A stretch of 62,378 bases of DNA from Streptomyces turgidiscabies Car8 (GCF_000331005.1 NZ_AEJB01000205.1:1-62378); one strand, 5' to 3'; positions 21,049-32,285 are shown, counted from the first letter of the stretch. Translations and numbers: made by a program. Notes: a model not told the origin generated them from the sequence alone.

Positions 21049-22305
21049 ATGACTGATGTGTCCCGCTCGGCAGGTGCGCTCGCCGAGCCCACGCAGCGGG
21101 TCGGACGGGGGTGGACCGCCTCCCTCTCGCTCGCCAACGGGGCGATCTGGGTGGGCTGGTTCGGGCCGCTGCAGATCCTGCTCGCCTCCCAGGCCGAGGA
21201 CTTCGCGCCCGGCACCGGGATGTCGAAGGAGACCATGCTGGCCTGGGTGGCGGGCGCGGGCGCCCTGGTGTCACTGGCGGCGAACCCGCTCTTCGGGGCG
21301 CTGTCGGACCGCACGACGTCGCGGTGGGGGCGCCGTACGCCGTGGATCGTGGCCGGTGCGGCGGGCGGTGCGCTGTCGTTGCTCCTGCTGGCCGGGGCGA
21401 GCGGGCTGTGGACGATGGTGGCGGGGTGGTGTCTGGTCCAGCTGACCCTGAACGCGGCCTTCGCCGCCGTCACGGCGGCCGTGCCCGACCAGGTTCCCAG
21501 GCTTCAACGAGGCGCTGTGGGCGGCTGGTTGGGCGCCGCGCAGATCCTCGGCGTGGTCGGCGGGACGGGTCTGGCGACGGCGGCGGGCGGGGTGGGCGCC
21601 GGCTATGCGGCGTGCGCCGCGTTCACGCTGCTGGGCGTGCTGCCGTACGTCCTGCGGCACAAGGATCTGCGACTCCCGGCCCAGGAGCGGCCGTTGTGGT
21701 CCTGGCGGACCTTCCTGGCCGGGTTCTGGCTGAGCCCGCGCCGGTATCCGGACCTGGGCTGGGCCTGGTTGACCCGTTTCCTGATCAACCTGAGCAACGC
21801 GCTGGTGCTGCTGTACCTGCTGTACTACCTGCGCGACCGCCTCGACTACTCCGACCCCGAGGGCGGTGTCCTGATCCTGACGGCGGTGAACAGCGTGACG
21901 CTGGTCGCCACGGTGGTCGTCGGCGGGGTCTGGTCGGACCGGGTGGGCCGGCGCAAGCCGTTCGTGATCTGGTCGGGGGTGCTGATGGCGGTGGCGACGG
22001 CCGCGCTGGCGGTGTGGCAGACCTGGCCGGGGGCGATCGTGGCGTCGGCGGTCCTCGGCGTCGGGTTCGGCGTCTTCACGTCGGTCGACTTCGCCCTGAT
22101 GACGGACGTGCTGCCGAAGGCGATGGACCGGGGCAAGGACCTCGGCGTCATCAACGTCGCCAACGCCCTGCCCCAGGTGATGGCACCGGTCCTCGCGGCG
22201 CCGATCGTGACCTATCTGGGCGGATACCGGATGCTCTATCTGGTGGCCGCGGTGATCGGACTGGCGGGGGCGGTGCTGGTGGGACGGATCAGGGGGGTCG
22301 ACTGA
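21049..22305 (+). CDS. MFS transporter, probable sugar or glycoside carrier
   Basis: About 418 residues with roughly twelve hydrophobic segments and MFS loop motifs: LFGALSDRTTSRWGRRTPWIVAG between helices 2 and 3 and VVGGVWSDRVGRRKPFVIWSG between helices 8 and 9. The shape resembles the glycoside/disaccharide branch of MFS. Start is ATG 21049 (AGGA overlapping) or GTG 21058, both just after the beta-glucosidase stop. The gene pair is likely co-transcribed, suggesting a beta-glucoside as cargo, which is inference. It ends 15 bp from the convergent epimerase gene; a GC-rich inverted repeat covers that gap. Confidence 0.88.
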   Translation: MTDVSRSAGALAEPTQRVGRGWTASLSLANGAIWVGWFGPLQILLASQAEDFAPGTGMSKETMLAWVAGAGALVSLAANPLFGALSDRTTSRWGRRTPWIVAGAAGGALSLLLLAGASGLWTMVAGWCLVQLTLNAAFAAVTAAVPDQVPRLQRGAVGGWLGAAQILGVVGGTGLATAAGGVGAGYAACAAFTLLGVLPYVLRHKDLRLPAQERPLWSWRTFLAGFWLSPRRYPDLGWAWLTRFLINLSNALVLLYLLYYLRDRLDYSDPEGGVLILTAVNSVTLVATVVVGGVWSDRVGRRKPFVIWSGVLMAVATAALAVWQTWPGAIVASAVLGVGFGVFTSVDFALMTDVLPKAMDRGKDLGVINVANALPQVMAPVLAAPIVTYLGGYRMLYLVAAVIGLAGAVLVGRIRGVD

Positions 22306-22320
22306 CTCCCGGCCGCCGGC

Positions 22321-23175
22321 TCACAGGGCGCCTGCGTCCCGGGCCGCGTAGACGCTGGGGTACACGGGGCGGTAGCCGAGTTCCCGGCGGATGCGCTCGG
22401 TGGAGACGATCCCGAACCACGGGTCGGGGTCGGTGTTCTCGTGCAGTTCGGCGGGGACCTCGACCCCGTTGAGCTGGTGCAGTTCGACGGCCGTCACGGG
22501 GGCGTGGTCGCCGATGTTGTAGATCCGGCCGACGATGCCCGGTGCGTGCAGGATACGGAGCAGGCCCTGGGCGACGTCCGCGTGGTGGGCCATCTGCAGC
22601 CGCTGGGCCGCCGCCCAGTTCCGGGCCCACATCAGCGACTGGGCGAGGTGCGGGTCACCCTCCCCGTAGACGAAGGGGAGCCGGCCGACGCGGACGTCCA
22701 TGTCGTCCAGCGCGAGCAGTTCCTGTTCGGCCGCCGCCTTCGACTCGCAATAGGCGCCCCACATCTCACCGCCGGGCCGGCTCTCGTCCTCCTCGGTCAA
22801 CGGGCGCCCCCGTCCGGTGCCGTACACCAACTGGGTGCTGACCTGCACGAACCGTCCCACGCCCGCTGCCAGCGCGGCGCGGCCCAGCTCCACCGCCGCG
22901 TCCCGGTTGACGGCCCACGCCTCCTCGTCCGGCACCCCCCGGAAGGACGCCGCGACGTTCACGACCGCGTCCACTCCGGCGACCGCCTTGCCGAGCGCCT
23001 CCGTGTCGCGCAGGTCCCCGACCACGACCTCGGCGCCCAGCTCGGCGAACCGCTCCGCCCGCGCCGCGTCCCGCACCAGGACGCGTACCCGCTCCCCCTG
23101 CCGGCTCTGCGCCAGCAGCCTCGGCAGGAAGCGCCGGCCGACCTGTCCCGTCGTACCCGTCACGAGTGTCAGCAT
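22321..23175 (-). CDS. NAD(P)-dependent epimerase/dehydratase (atypical/extended SDR)
   Basis: A 284-residue Rossmann protein. It begins LTLVTGTTGQVGRRFLPRLL with the TGxxGxxG nucleotide-binding loop, continues with VVVGDLRD, the YxxxK catalytic pair in YCESKAAAEQELL and FVYGEGDPH. Similar proteins act on NDP-sugars or as NmrA-type reductases; substrate unknown. ATG 23175 has AAGGAGAAG just upstream; the frame stays open further upstream but that part reads as low-complexity. It is divergent from an XRE regulator at 23298, which probably controls it. Confidence 0.88.
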   Translation of the reverse strand: MLTLVTGTTGQVGRRFLPRLLAQSRQGERVRVLVRDAARAERFAELGAEVVVGDLRDTEALGKAVAGVDAVVNVAASFRGVPDEEAWAVNRDAAVELGRAALAAGVGRFVQVSTQLVYGTGRGRPLTEEDESRPGGEMWGAYCESKAAAEQELLALDDMDVRVGRLPFVYGEGDPHLAQSLMWARNWAAAQRLQMAHHADVAQGLLRILHAPGIVGRIYNIGDHAPVTAVELHQLNGVEVPAELHENTDPDPWFGIVSTERIRRELGYRPVYPSVYAARDAGAL

Positions 23176-23297
23176 GATCTTCTCCTTCGGTCTGGGAACA
23201 CCACCCTCGGGCGGCGTCGCCGAGCGCGGGAGAGACCCGTGGATCAGGGGATCAGCAGTCCCTGGATAAGGCGGGCGGGCGGCGACATCCTGGGAGG

Positions 23298-24146
23298 GTG
23301 AACCGAGCCGAACTCGCCGACTTCCTGCGCCATGGGCGTGCCCGTCTGGAGCCCTCGGTGGTGGGACTCCCGCCCGGCGCCCGCCGCCGTACGCCCGGTC
23401 TGCGCCGCGAGGAGGTGGCGTCGCTCGCCGGTATGTCGGTGGACTACTACACACGCCTGGAGCAGTCCCGGGGGCCGCACCCGTCCCGCCAGATGCTGGC
23501 CGCCCTGGCCCGGGCCCTGCGCCTCACCGACGACGAGCGGGACCACCTCTTCCACCTGGCGGGCGAGGAGCCGCCCCGGCGGGACAGCGTGTCCCAGCAT
23601 GTGCGGCCGGGGTTGCTGCTGATCCTCGACCGGCTGCACGACACCCCGGCACAGGTGGTCACCGACTGCGGGGAGGTGCTGGCGCAGAACGCGATGGCGA
23701 GCGCGTTGACGGGGGACACGTCGGCCCGTCCACCCCGGGAGCGGAACCTGCTGCGCCGGTTCTTCCTGGACCCGGCCGCCCGCACACTGTTCCCGCCGGA
23801 GGACCTCGCCGAACACGCCCGCGCCCACGTCGCGAACCTGCGAGCGGTCGCCGCCGCCCGACCCGACGATCCGGTGCCGAGGGCCCTGGTGGCCGAACTC
23901 CGGTCAGGGAGCGAGGAGTTCGCGCGGCTGTGGGAGGCGCACGAGGTGGCGGTACGGCGGGCCGCGACGAAGCGGTTCGTACATCCGGTGGTGGGAACAC
24001 TGGAGCTCGACTGCGAGATCATGCTGGCCCACGACCACCGCCAACTACTGATCGTGCACACAGCCCGCCCGGGCACGGAGTCGTACGAGCGGCTGCGGCT
24101 GCTCCGGGTGGTGGGGACGCAGGATCTGTCGGCTCAGGGGGTGTGA
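23298..24146 (+). CDS. XRE-family regulator with MmyB-type ligand-binding domain
   Basis: A 282-residue transcription factor. The N-terminal helix-turn-helix reads LRREEVASLAGMSVDYYTRLEQSRG followed by LARALRLTDDERDHLFHLAG, and the C-terminal half is the MmyB-like domain (DTPAQVVTDCGEVLAQN, RNLLRRFFLDPAAR, FVHPVVGTLELDCEIM, VHTARPGTESYERL). This architecture is common in Streptomyces next to divergent SDR enzymes and acts as a ligand-responsive repressor. Start GTG 23298; the 122-bp gap to the epimerase is the shared control region. Confidence 0.93.
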   Translation: MNRAELADFLRHGRARLEPSVVGLPPGARRRTPGLRREEVASLAGMSVDYYTRLEQSRGPHPSRQMLAALARALRLTDDERDHLFHLAGEEPPRRDSVSQHVRPGLLLILDRLHDTPAQVVTDCGEVLAQNAMASALTGDTSARPPRERNLLRRFFLDPAARTLFPPEDLAEHARAHVANLRAVAAARPDDPVPRALVAELRSGSEEFARLWEAHEVAVRRAATKRFVHPVVGTLELDCEIMLAHDHRQLLIVHTARPGTESYERLRLLRVVGTQDLSAQGV

Positions 24147-24247
24147 GGCGGGCCGAAGGGCGCCGGGGGTTTCGTCTGTCACCGGGGCGTTGGCCCCCGG
24201 GTTCGAGGCTGCCTCAGTCAGCACCGGGGCCCATTGGGCCGTCGGTA

Positions 24248-24268
24248 TACGGAACGGATCGTTCCGTA
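24248..24268. promoter_or_regulatory. Orphan TetR-type operator palindrome
   Basis: TACGGAACG, 3-bp spacer GAT, CGTTCCGTA: perfect 9-bp arms. This GGAACG/CGTTCC form is typical of TetR-family operators in actinobacteria. It lies 9 bp before the ATG of a 21-codon truncated frame and no TetR gene is within reach, so its regulator has probably been lost or acts from elsewhere. Confidence 0.7.
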
Positions 24269-24276
24269 GTACGTCC

Positions 24277-24342
24277 ATGACTGACGACCATGCCCAGAGC
24301 GACGAATCAGAAGGACGTCAGCGCCCTGAAAGCACAAGATGA
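24277..24342 (+). pseudogene. 21-codon stub behind the orphan operator
   Basis: ATG 24277 to TGA 24340-24342 encodes 21 residues (starts MTDDHAQSDESEGRQRPEST). A hydrophilic N-terminus of this kind directly behind an autoregulatory palindrome is what remains when a TetR-type gene is deleted. A 13-bp tandem duplication straddles its end. It may not be translated; the remnant interpretation is inference. Confidence 0.35.
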
Positions 24343-24352
24343 AAGCACAAGA
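24327..24352. repeat. 13-bp tandem duplication
   Basis: TGAAAGCACAAGA occurs twice back to back (24327-24339 and 24340-24352), creating the stop codon of the stub frame and running into the terminator hairpin. Perfect copies suggest a recent event. Confidence 0.85.
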
Positions 24353-24378
24353 GCCCCTCAATGATCTGTCGAGGGGCT
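24352..24378. terminator. Bidirectional hairpin terminator
   Basis: AGCCCCTC (24352-24359) pairs with GAGGGGCT (24371-24378) around an 11-nt loop. It lies between the stub and the convergent secreted-protein gene ending at 24437 and can serve either strand. Confidence 0.65.
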
Positions 24379-24436
24379 TCATGCGGAAGTGACCCGTCGT
24401 CAGGCCCCGAGGGGCCGGGACCCCTTGTGCCGCGTA

Positions 24437-25249
24437 CTACCTGCGCGGAAGGGAGAGGTTGATGATCGGGAGTCGCTTGGTGGCGCCCGACACGTAGAGG
24501 TCTGTCGGAGCCGTGCGCAGGACGAACCTGTCGTCGTAGCCGCGGACACGTACGGACATCACGAAGAAGCCGTCCTCCTCGGCGGTCGTCTTCACGCGGT
24601 ACTGGTTCTCCCAGTAGGTCTGCAGGAAGACCTCCGTGCCCTGGCGCTCGACGCCCTTGGGGAGGTTGACCTTGCCCTGGACGGTGAGGATGGTTCCCGC
24701 CTTCACCTTCCTCTTGTTGACCGTGTAACTGACGGTGCTGGCCCTGGTCTTGAGGGCCACTCCGGTGTCCGCGTAGTAGCCGTCCTGCGGGGTGTTGGGG
24801 TTGCCGTCCTCGTCCCAGGAGGCGGCGATGTTCACCTGGCGGCGGACGCTGAGCAGGCTGCTGGTGGTCACGTGGTCGATGTCGACGTCGCGGATGGTGA
24901 AATTGCCCTTGGCGTCGGTGACCGGCCTGCCCAGGTCACGCGGCTCGTAGTCGGTCGGGTCGATCGGGTCGCCCCAGGGGTTCCAGGAGTCGAAAAGGAC
25001 GATCTCCTGGACGGCGACCGGGATGTTGGGCACCGGAGTGCCGTCGGCCTTCGTGAGGGAGCCGGTGACGTCGACGCTTCGGCTGTCGAAGCTGGTGCTG
25101 GTGGGGTTGGTGGTCACGGTCAGCGTGTAGGCGCGGACAGGAGCGGCGTCCGCGGGCTTTGCCGAGGCGGCGGGTACTGACAGGGCGCCCGCGGCGAGCA
25201 GGAGTGCGGCGGTTGCGGCAAGCCGCGTCGACATGGTTTTCCTGGGCAC
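24437..25249 (-). CDS. Secreted protein of unknown function, beta-rich
   Basis: A 270-residue protein with a Sec signal peptide (RLAATAALLLAAGALSVPAASA, cleavage near residue 30). The mature part is rich in Thr/Val and alternating strands: an early segment resembling bacterial Ig-like or carboxypeptidase-regulatory folds (VTGSLTKADGTPVPNIPVAVQE and DAKGNFTIRDVDI) and a second similar module (AGTILTVQGKVNLPKG). These suggest two Ig-like beta-sandwich domains exposed outside the cell. No catalytic motif seen. Start ATG 25249, or ATG 25234. Flanked by an empty 309-bp gap toward era. Confidence 0.75.
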   Translation of the reverse strand: MPRKTMSTRLAATAALLLAAGALSVPAASAKPADAAPVRAYTLTVTTNPTSTSFDSRSVDVTGSLTKADGTPVPNIPVAVQEIVLFDSWNPWGDPIDPTDYEPRDLGRPVTDAKGNFTIRDVDIDHVTTSSLLSVRRQVNIAASWDEDGNPNTPQDGYYADTGVALKTRASTVSYTVNKRKVKAGTILTVQGKVNLPKGVERQGTEVFLQTYWENQYRVKTTAEEDGFFVMSVRVRGYDDRFVLRTAPTDLYVSGATKRLPIINLSLPRR

Positions 25250-25558
25250 GGTTCAACTCCGAGTTCGGTCGGGACTGGAGGAGTCGCGCCGAGCGGTACC
25301 GGTTCCGCCGCGGCGCAGGTGTGCGACACACCAGGTTCGACCGACGAGGTGGGGTGCGAGTTGTACCCGTAGGGCCGCTGTTACACGGCTGTGGCAGGAC
25401 ACCGTGGCAGGACCTGAAGCCGCGCTGCCCGGCACCGGGGGTACGAGGGTGGTTCGAGGGTGCCCTGCAAACGGACCGTAAACGGGCGGGCGCGTGGGAA
25501 AACCGGCCCGAGCCGCAGCGGCCGTACCCCGAAAACCCCGGCCCGGATGACCCCGCCC
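25250..25558. other. Intergenic gap between era and the secreted-protein gene
   Basis: These 309 bp lie downstream of era and upstream of the secreted-protein gene, both on the minus strand, so they must hold the era terminator and the next promoter. GC-rich short inverted repeats (around 25508-25530) are visible but I see no convincing -35/-10 pair and no coding frame with a credible start. Confidence 0.5.
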
Positions 25559-26533
25559 TCAGAACCCCAGCTTCCGCAGCTGGCGAGGATCCCGCTGCCA
25601 GTCCTTCGCGACCTTCACATGGAGGTCCAGGAAGACCGGCGTACCCAGCAGCGCCTCGATCTGCTTGCGGCTCTTGATGCCGACATCTTTGAGCCGCTTG
25701 CCCTTCGGGCCGATGATGATGCCCTTCTGGCTCGGCCGCTCGATGTAGACGAACGCGTGGATGTCGAGCAGCGGCTTGTCGGCGGGGCGGTCCTCGCGGG
25801 GGATCATCTCCTCGACCACGACCGCGATCGAGTGGGGAAGCTCGTCGCGTACGCCTTCCAGCGCCGCCTCCCGGATCAGCTCCGCGATCATGACCTGCTC
25901 CGGCTCGTCCGTGAGGTCACCCTCCGGATAGAGCGCCGGCCCCTCGGGCAGCAGCGGGACGAGCAGGTCGGCCAGCAGATCCACCTGCTTGTCGGCGACC
26001 GCCGAGACCGGCACGATCTCCGCCCACTCGAACCCCAGCTCGCGGCCGAGCTGGTCGATCGCGATGAGCTGCTCGGCCAGCGCCTTGCCCTCGACCAGGT
26101 CGGTCTTCGTCACGATCGCGATCTTCGGCGTCTTCTTGATCGCCGCCAGTTCCTTGGCGATGAAGCGGTCACCGGGGCCGAGCTTCTCGTTCGCCGGGAG
26201 GCAGAAACCGATGACGTCGACCTCGGCCCACGTCGTCCGCACCACGTCGTTCAGGCGCTCGCCCAGCAGTGTGCGCGGCTTGTGCAGGCCAGGGGTGTCG
26301 ACCAGGATCAGCTGCGCGTCCGGACGGTGCACGATGCCCCGTACCGTGTGCCGCGTGGTCTGCGGCTGGTCCGCGGTGATCGCCACCTTCTGGCCGACCA
26401 GAGCGTTCGTGAGGGTGGACTTGCCCGCGTTCGGGCGGCCCACGAAGCAGGCGAAACCGGCGCGGTGCGCGGCCGAGGACTGCGACGCGACGGACGGCTC
26501 GGACGGCTCGGATGACGGGGTACGGACACTCAT
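25559..26533 (-). CDS. era: GTPase Era
   Basis: Ribosome-assembly GTPase of 324 residues that binds 16S rRNA near its 3' end. G-domain motifs are all present: G1 GRPNAGKST, G3 DTPGLHKPR, G4 TKTD, and G5 near VSAVA. The C-terminal KH domain includes IGPKGKRLKDVGIKSRKQIEALLG and DLHVKVAKDWQRDPRQLRKLGF. An N-terminal Ser/Pro-rich extension of about 20 residues before AGFACFVGRPN is usual in Streptomyces. ATG 26533 (MSVRTPSS) is used; an ATG nine bases upstream is possible. Genes usually near era (phoH, ybeY, CBS protein) lie 5-9 kb further on, separated here by amtB-glnK and a surface module. Confidence 0.96.
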   Translation of the reverse strand: MSVRTPSSEPSEPSVASQSSAAHRAGFACFVGRPNAGKSTLTNALVGQKVAITADQPQTTRHTVRGIVHRPDAQLILVDTPGLHKPRTLLGERLNDVVRTTWAEVDVIGFCLPANEKLGPGDRFIAKELAAIKKTPKIAIVTKTDLVEGKALAEQLIAIDQLGRELGFEWAEIVPVSAVADKQVDLLADLLVPLLPEGPALYPEGDLTDEPEQVMIAELIREAALEGVRDELPHSIAVVVEEMIPREDRPADKPLLDIHAFVYIERPSQKGIIIGPKGKRLKDVGIKSRKQIEALLGTPVFLDLHVKVAKDWQRDPRQLRKLGF

Positions 26534-26635
26534 GGCGCCCATTGTCCCTGATCCACGGAGACCCACCGCACGCCGAGGCCCTCCGGACCCGTCCGGCGCA
26601 CCCACGAGGGCACCCGGCAGGAGGCCCACCGGTAG

Positions 26636-29387
<2,752 letters not shown>

Positions 29388-29470
29388 GGGTGCGGACCCC
29401 CACGGACGAGGTAGGTGGCGGGCGGGTGCGCGCCCGGCCACCGGATGACGAACAGCCGTTCAGGAACTGG

Positions 29471-29513
29471 TAGTTCGTGTGTGCTGGTACTTCGCGTGTT
29501 GCTACTTCGCGTG
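29471..29513. repeat. Short imperfect tandem repeat between surface-protein genes
   Basis: TACTTCGCGTG occurs at 29488-29498 and 29503-29513 (15-bp period), preceded by a degenerate copy TAGTTCGTGTG at 29471. It lies in the 179-bp gap between the WxL-like and DUF916-like genes. Confidence 0.6.
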
Positions 29514-29566
29514 CCGGTTGTTCAGGTGCTGGTTGATCGGCTGAGCGTTGTCCGGGCGGACGTCAC

Positions 29567-30916
29567 TCAGGTGAGGGTGAGGGTGAGTACGCCGGAGTAG
29601 GTGCCCGGCGGGGTGAACGCCGGTACGTCCAGCGACAGTCCGGCGTCGACGGTGAACTCGCCGCCGGTGACCGTTCCGTCGGGTGTGGAGGCCAGGGTTG
29701 CTCCCGTACCGCCCACCACACCGGGGGACCCGGGCCGGCAGGTGCTGGGGCTGCCGGCCTTGGTGGTGCAGGCCGGGGTCCAACTGAGCTTGCCGGCATC
29801 GATCTTGGCGCCGGGCCCGGTGAAGTCGGTGACCTTGCCCGTCAGGGACCAGCCCGCGGGTCCGCCGCGGAAGTCCTTGACGGTGACAGGCTGCAGCGAG
29901 CCCGTGGAGGGCCCGCCCTTGCCGAAGTCGACCGTCTTCAGCTGGACGGAGTCCCCCGCCTGGGTCATGGACAGATCGCCGGCCTTGACCATGGTGGTGA
30001 GCTTCTGGCTGTTGTCGGGAATGGGCGTGTCGTCGATGACGACGTAGGCGGCCGGACCGGCCCCCTTGCTGTCGCTCCACGCGCTGCCCTCGTACGCCAC
30101 GACACCGGTCGTCGTCTTGTCGCTGACGGCGAGGGTGCCGCTGAAGGCGCCCTGAGAGTCGGCGGTCACGGTAGCGGTGTCGGCGGTCTGGGAGGCCCCG
30201 GACCGGCCGGCGAGTGTGACCGTGGCACCGGCGGTGAAGTTGGCGCCGTTCACGGTGACCCCGGCCCCGGGTGCTCCGGAGGCCGAACCCAGCGTGATGG
30301 CACGGGTGTTGGTCTGGGTCCCGTCCGTCGCCGTGATCGTCTCGGAGACGGGCGCGGGCGGGGTGATCAGCGTGCAGGGCGTGTCCAGCTCAAGGATGTA
30401 GCTGGTGTGGATGTTGTAGTCGCCGGGCGAGAGGGTGATCGCGCCGGGCGCGGTGACCGTGAAGGTGCCGGTCATCGAGAACGGCGGGAACGCGCCCTTG
30501 CCGGGCACGGGGTCGTTCTTCTTGGGCCCCGTGACGGTGATGTCGCCGGTCTGCGCTCCGCCGAGGCTGACCTTTCCGGTGGGCGTCATGATGTCGGCGG
30601 GCAGGGCGAGATCGGTGGGATTGCTCGCGGCCGGCTTGACCACCGTGTACGTCACGGTGACGGTGTCGCCGACCTTGGGCGCGGTGTTGTCCACCGTGAT
30701 CTGTCCGGTGGTGGTGCCGTCGATGGGCGGAAGGCCCGCGATCGGCGGCGGTACGCAGTGTGTGGCGTAGTCCACGGCGGCGGACGCCGTGGAGAGCGCG
30801 CCGGCCGGGACGGCCAGCGCACCACCCGTGGTGACCGCCAGCGCGGTCGCCCCGAGAAGCGCGGCCAGGCGTCGTCGTCTTCGACCGGTCGAACCCATGG
30901 ATGCCGAATTGGCCAT
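29567..30916 (-). CDS. WxL-like secreted surface protein
   Basis: A 449-residue secreted protein. The N-terminus is basic (GRRRRRLAALLGATALAVTTGGALAVPAGA) and cleaved near residue 47. The mature chain is Thr/Gly/Val-rich: an early beta-sandwich, then an IPT/Ig-like module (SGAPGAGVTVNGANFTAGATVTLAG, residues about 210-300), and a C-terminal WxL-like domain starting at DLSMTQAGDSVQLKTVDF with the WSL tripeptide in GGPAGWSLTGKVTDF and ending PPGTYSGVLTLTLT. Only the first WxL motif is clear. In Firmicutes WxL domains bind peptidoglycan non-covalently. The DUF916-like partner gene follows downstream, and a small secreted-protein gene precedes it. Confidence 0.78.
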   Translation of the reverse strand: MANSASMGSTGRRRRRLAALLGATALAVTTGGALAVPAGALSTASAAVDYATHCVPPPIAGLPPIDGTTTGQITVDNTAPKVGDTVTVTYTVVKPAASNPTDLALPADIMTPTGKVSLGGAQTGDITVTGPKKNDPVPGKGAFPPFSMTGTFTVTAPGAITLSPGDYNIHTSYILELDTPCTLITPPAPVSETITATDGTQTNTRAITLGSASGAPGAGVTVNGANFTAGATVTLAGRSGASQTADTATVTADSQGAFSGTLAVSDKTTTGVVAYEGSAWSDSKGAGPAAYVVIDDTPIPDNSQKLTTMVKAGDLSMTQAGDSVQLKTVDFGKGGPSTGSLQPVTVKDFRGGPAGWSLTGKVTDFTGPGAKIDAGKLSWTPACTTKAGSPSTCRPGSPGVVGGTGATLASTPDGTVTGGEFTVDAGLSLDVPAFTPPGTYSGVLTLTLT

Positions 30917-31088
30917 GGTTGCCCCCTCTGAGGGATGCGGGCGCAGCGGCTCATCTGCGCCGACAGGGGGCCATTGATGTGCAGGTTGTGTGAGAAGTCA
31001 ATGCCATCTCACCAAATAACGGGGGTCCACCGAAAGTGAACTGACGGTCCATCAGTTCTCGTCGGTTAACGGCTTCCCGGACGGAAAC

Positions 31089-31122
31089 GGCCGGCGCCGC
31101 TGCGAAGCGAGCGACGCCGGCC
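31089..31122. terminator. Hairpin after the 165-aa secreted-protein gene
   Basis: GGCCGGCG (31089-31096) pairs with CGCCGGCC (31115-31122), with an inner CGCT/AGCG stem. It lies 32 bp beyond the stop of the minus-strand gene at 31154 and upstream of the WxL-like gene. Confidence 0.65.
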
Positions 31123-31153
31123 GCACTTCAGAAGGGTGCGGGGAGGCGGACCG

Positions 31154-31651
31154 TCACGCGTAGACGAACGGTCCCGGGGACTGGTTTCCGGTCGGGGTGC
31201 AGGTCACGGTGATGCCGAAGAGCACCATCTTGAGGGTGCCGCCGCCCGCGTCCAGGCTGTCGCCGGAGGCGACGGTTCCGGTCAACGGACCGACGACGAC
31301 CGGAGTTCCGCTGGCCGTGGCCGGGTTCTTGGTGCCGGTGAAGGCGGTGGTCCCACCGCCGGCTTTGCCCAAGGTCAGCGTGGAGGCGATGGAGTCGGCG
31401 GCGAGGGCGAGGGGGGCGTTGATGTTCGAGGTGACGGTGATGGTGGCCGTGGTGCCGTCCTGCGTGGCGGAGAGTACGGTCGAACCGCCTCCGAACAGTC
31501 CGCAGCTGTACGTGACTGTCGCGCTGGTGGGGGCGACCGCCGCAGCGGCCGGCGCGAAGGCCAGACCGGTGACGGCGAGCGTGCCCGCCGCGAGTACCGC
31601 ACCGATACCGAGCCGCCTGCTCGCAGGCGGGCGTACTGACGTGCTTCTCAT
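31154..31651 (-). CDS. Small secreted protein of unknown function
   Basis: A 165-residue exported protein. The signal peptide is RRLGIGAVLAAGTLAVTGLAFAPAAAA, cleaved near residue 38. The mature part of about 125 residues contains one cysteine early (VTYSCGLFGGG) and one near the end (ITVTCTPTGNQ), placed to form a disulfide closing a beta-sandwich. Composition (Thr, Ala, Gly, Val) matches the neighbouring WxL-like protein. ATG 31651 has a GGGAAGGGAA ribosome site. Same strand as the WxL-like and DUF916-like genes, though a terminator-like hairpin lies between. Family not recognised. Confidence 0.75.
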   Translation of the reverse strand: MRSTSVRPPASRRLGIGAVLAAGTLAVTGLAFAPAAAAVAPTSATVTYSCGLFGGGSTVLSATQDGTTATITVTSNINAPLALAADSIASTLTLGKAGGGTTAFTGTKNPATASGTPVVVGPLTGTVASGDSLDAGGGTLKMVLFGITVTCTPTGNQSPGPFVYA

Positions 31652-31925
31652 CGATCGGATTCCCTTCCCTGGTACGGGAATTGCCATGTGGGGAATTGCG
31701 ACGTGGGGGGTACGACGGCCGGGTGCGGTCAGCCGCGGGGCGGGTGCGGGGCGCCGCGCGGGGGAATCTGACGGTCCGTCGGAAGAGCGGGTTCCATTGA
31801 TGCGTGGGTTGCTCGCGATTACAAGAGACACTCTGCTGGTTCTTCCGGGGGACCACGAAAGTGGCCGAAGACCGACCCTCGTACGTACTTCCCGGACTCA
31901 CCTCGTACGGGCTCCCGGCGTCACC
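31652..31925. other. Intergenic region upstream of the small secreted-protein gene
   Basis: Holds the promoter region of the secreted-protein gene (a TGTAAT -10-like hexamer is visible on the minus strand near 31826-31840 without a good -35). No credible coding frame seen. Confidence 0.4.
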
Positions 31926-32285
31926 TCACCCGGCGGACACCGTCAGCCGGACCACCCCGTCCGGCGCGGCCACGTGCACCGGGGTCGCGGGCCCGCCCAG
32001 ATCCCGTACGGCCGCGAGATCGGCCGCGGGTACCTCCTCCGCGCCGGTGACTACAGCCGCCGCCTCCAGCGACTTCGCGCCCGACGCCACCGCCATGGCC
32101 ACCGCCGTCCGCAGCGCGCTCAGCTTCAGTGAGTCGAGGGAGACCGTGGCGGCGACATACGTACGTCCCGTCTCGTCCCGTACCGCCGCCCCCTCGGGGA
32201 CCCCGTTGCGGGCCCGGGCGGAGCGGGCCAGGGTGACGATCTTGCGGTCCTCGGGATCGAGGTCGAGCGCGCTGCTTTCGGTCAT
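31926..32285 (-). CDS. Degenerate cytidine deaminase-fold protein
   Basis: A 119-residue protein with the alpha/beta framework of cytidine deaminases (PEDRKIVTLARSARARNGVPEGAAVRDETGRTYVAATVSLDSLKLSALRTAVAMAVASGAK). The family's zinc site needs a C/H-A-E motif after the first strand pair and P-C-x-x-C later; here the first is replaced by SLDSLKL and no cysteine is present at all. It therefore cannot bind the catalytic zinc and is presumably non-enzymatic. ATG 32285 is used. It lies at the end of the MmcQ, CBS, ybeY, phoH series, the place where this paralogue is commonly found in Streptomyces. Confidence 0.75.
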   Translation of the reverse strand: MTESSALDLDPEDRKIVTLARSARARNGVPEGAAVRDETGRTYVAATVSLDSLKLSALRTAVAMAVASGAKSLEAAAVVTGAEEVPAADLAAVRDLGGPATPVHVAAPDGVVRLTVSAG

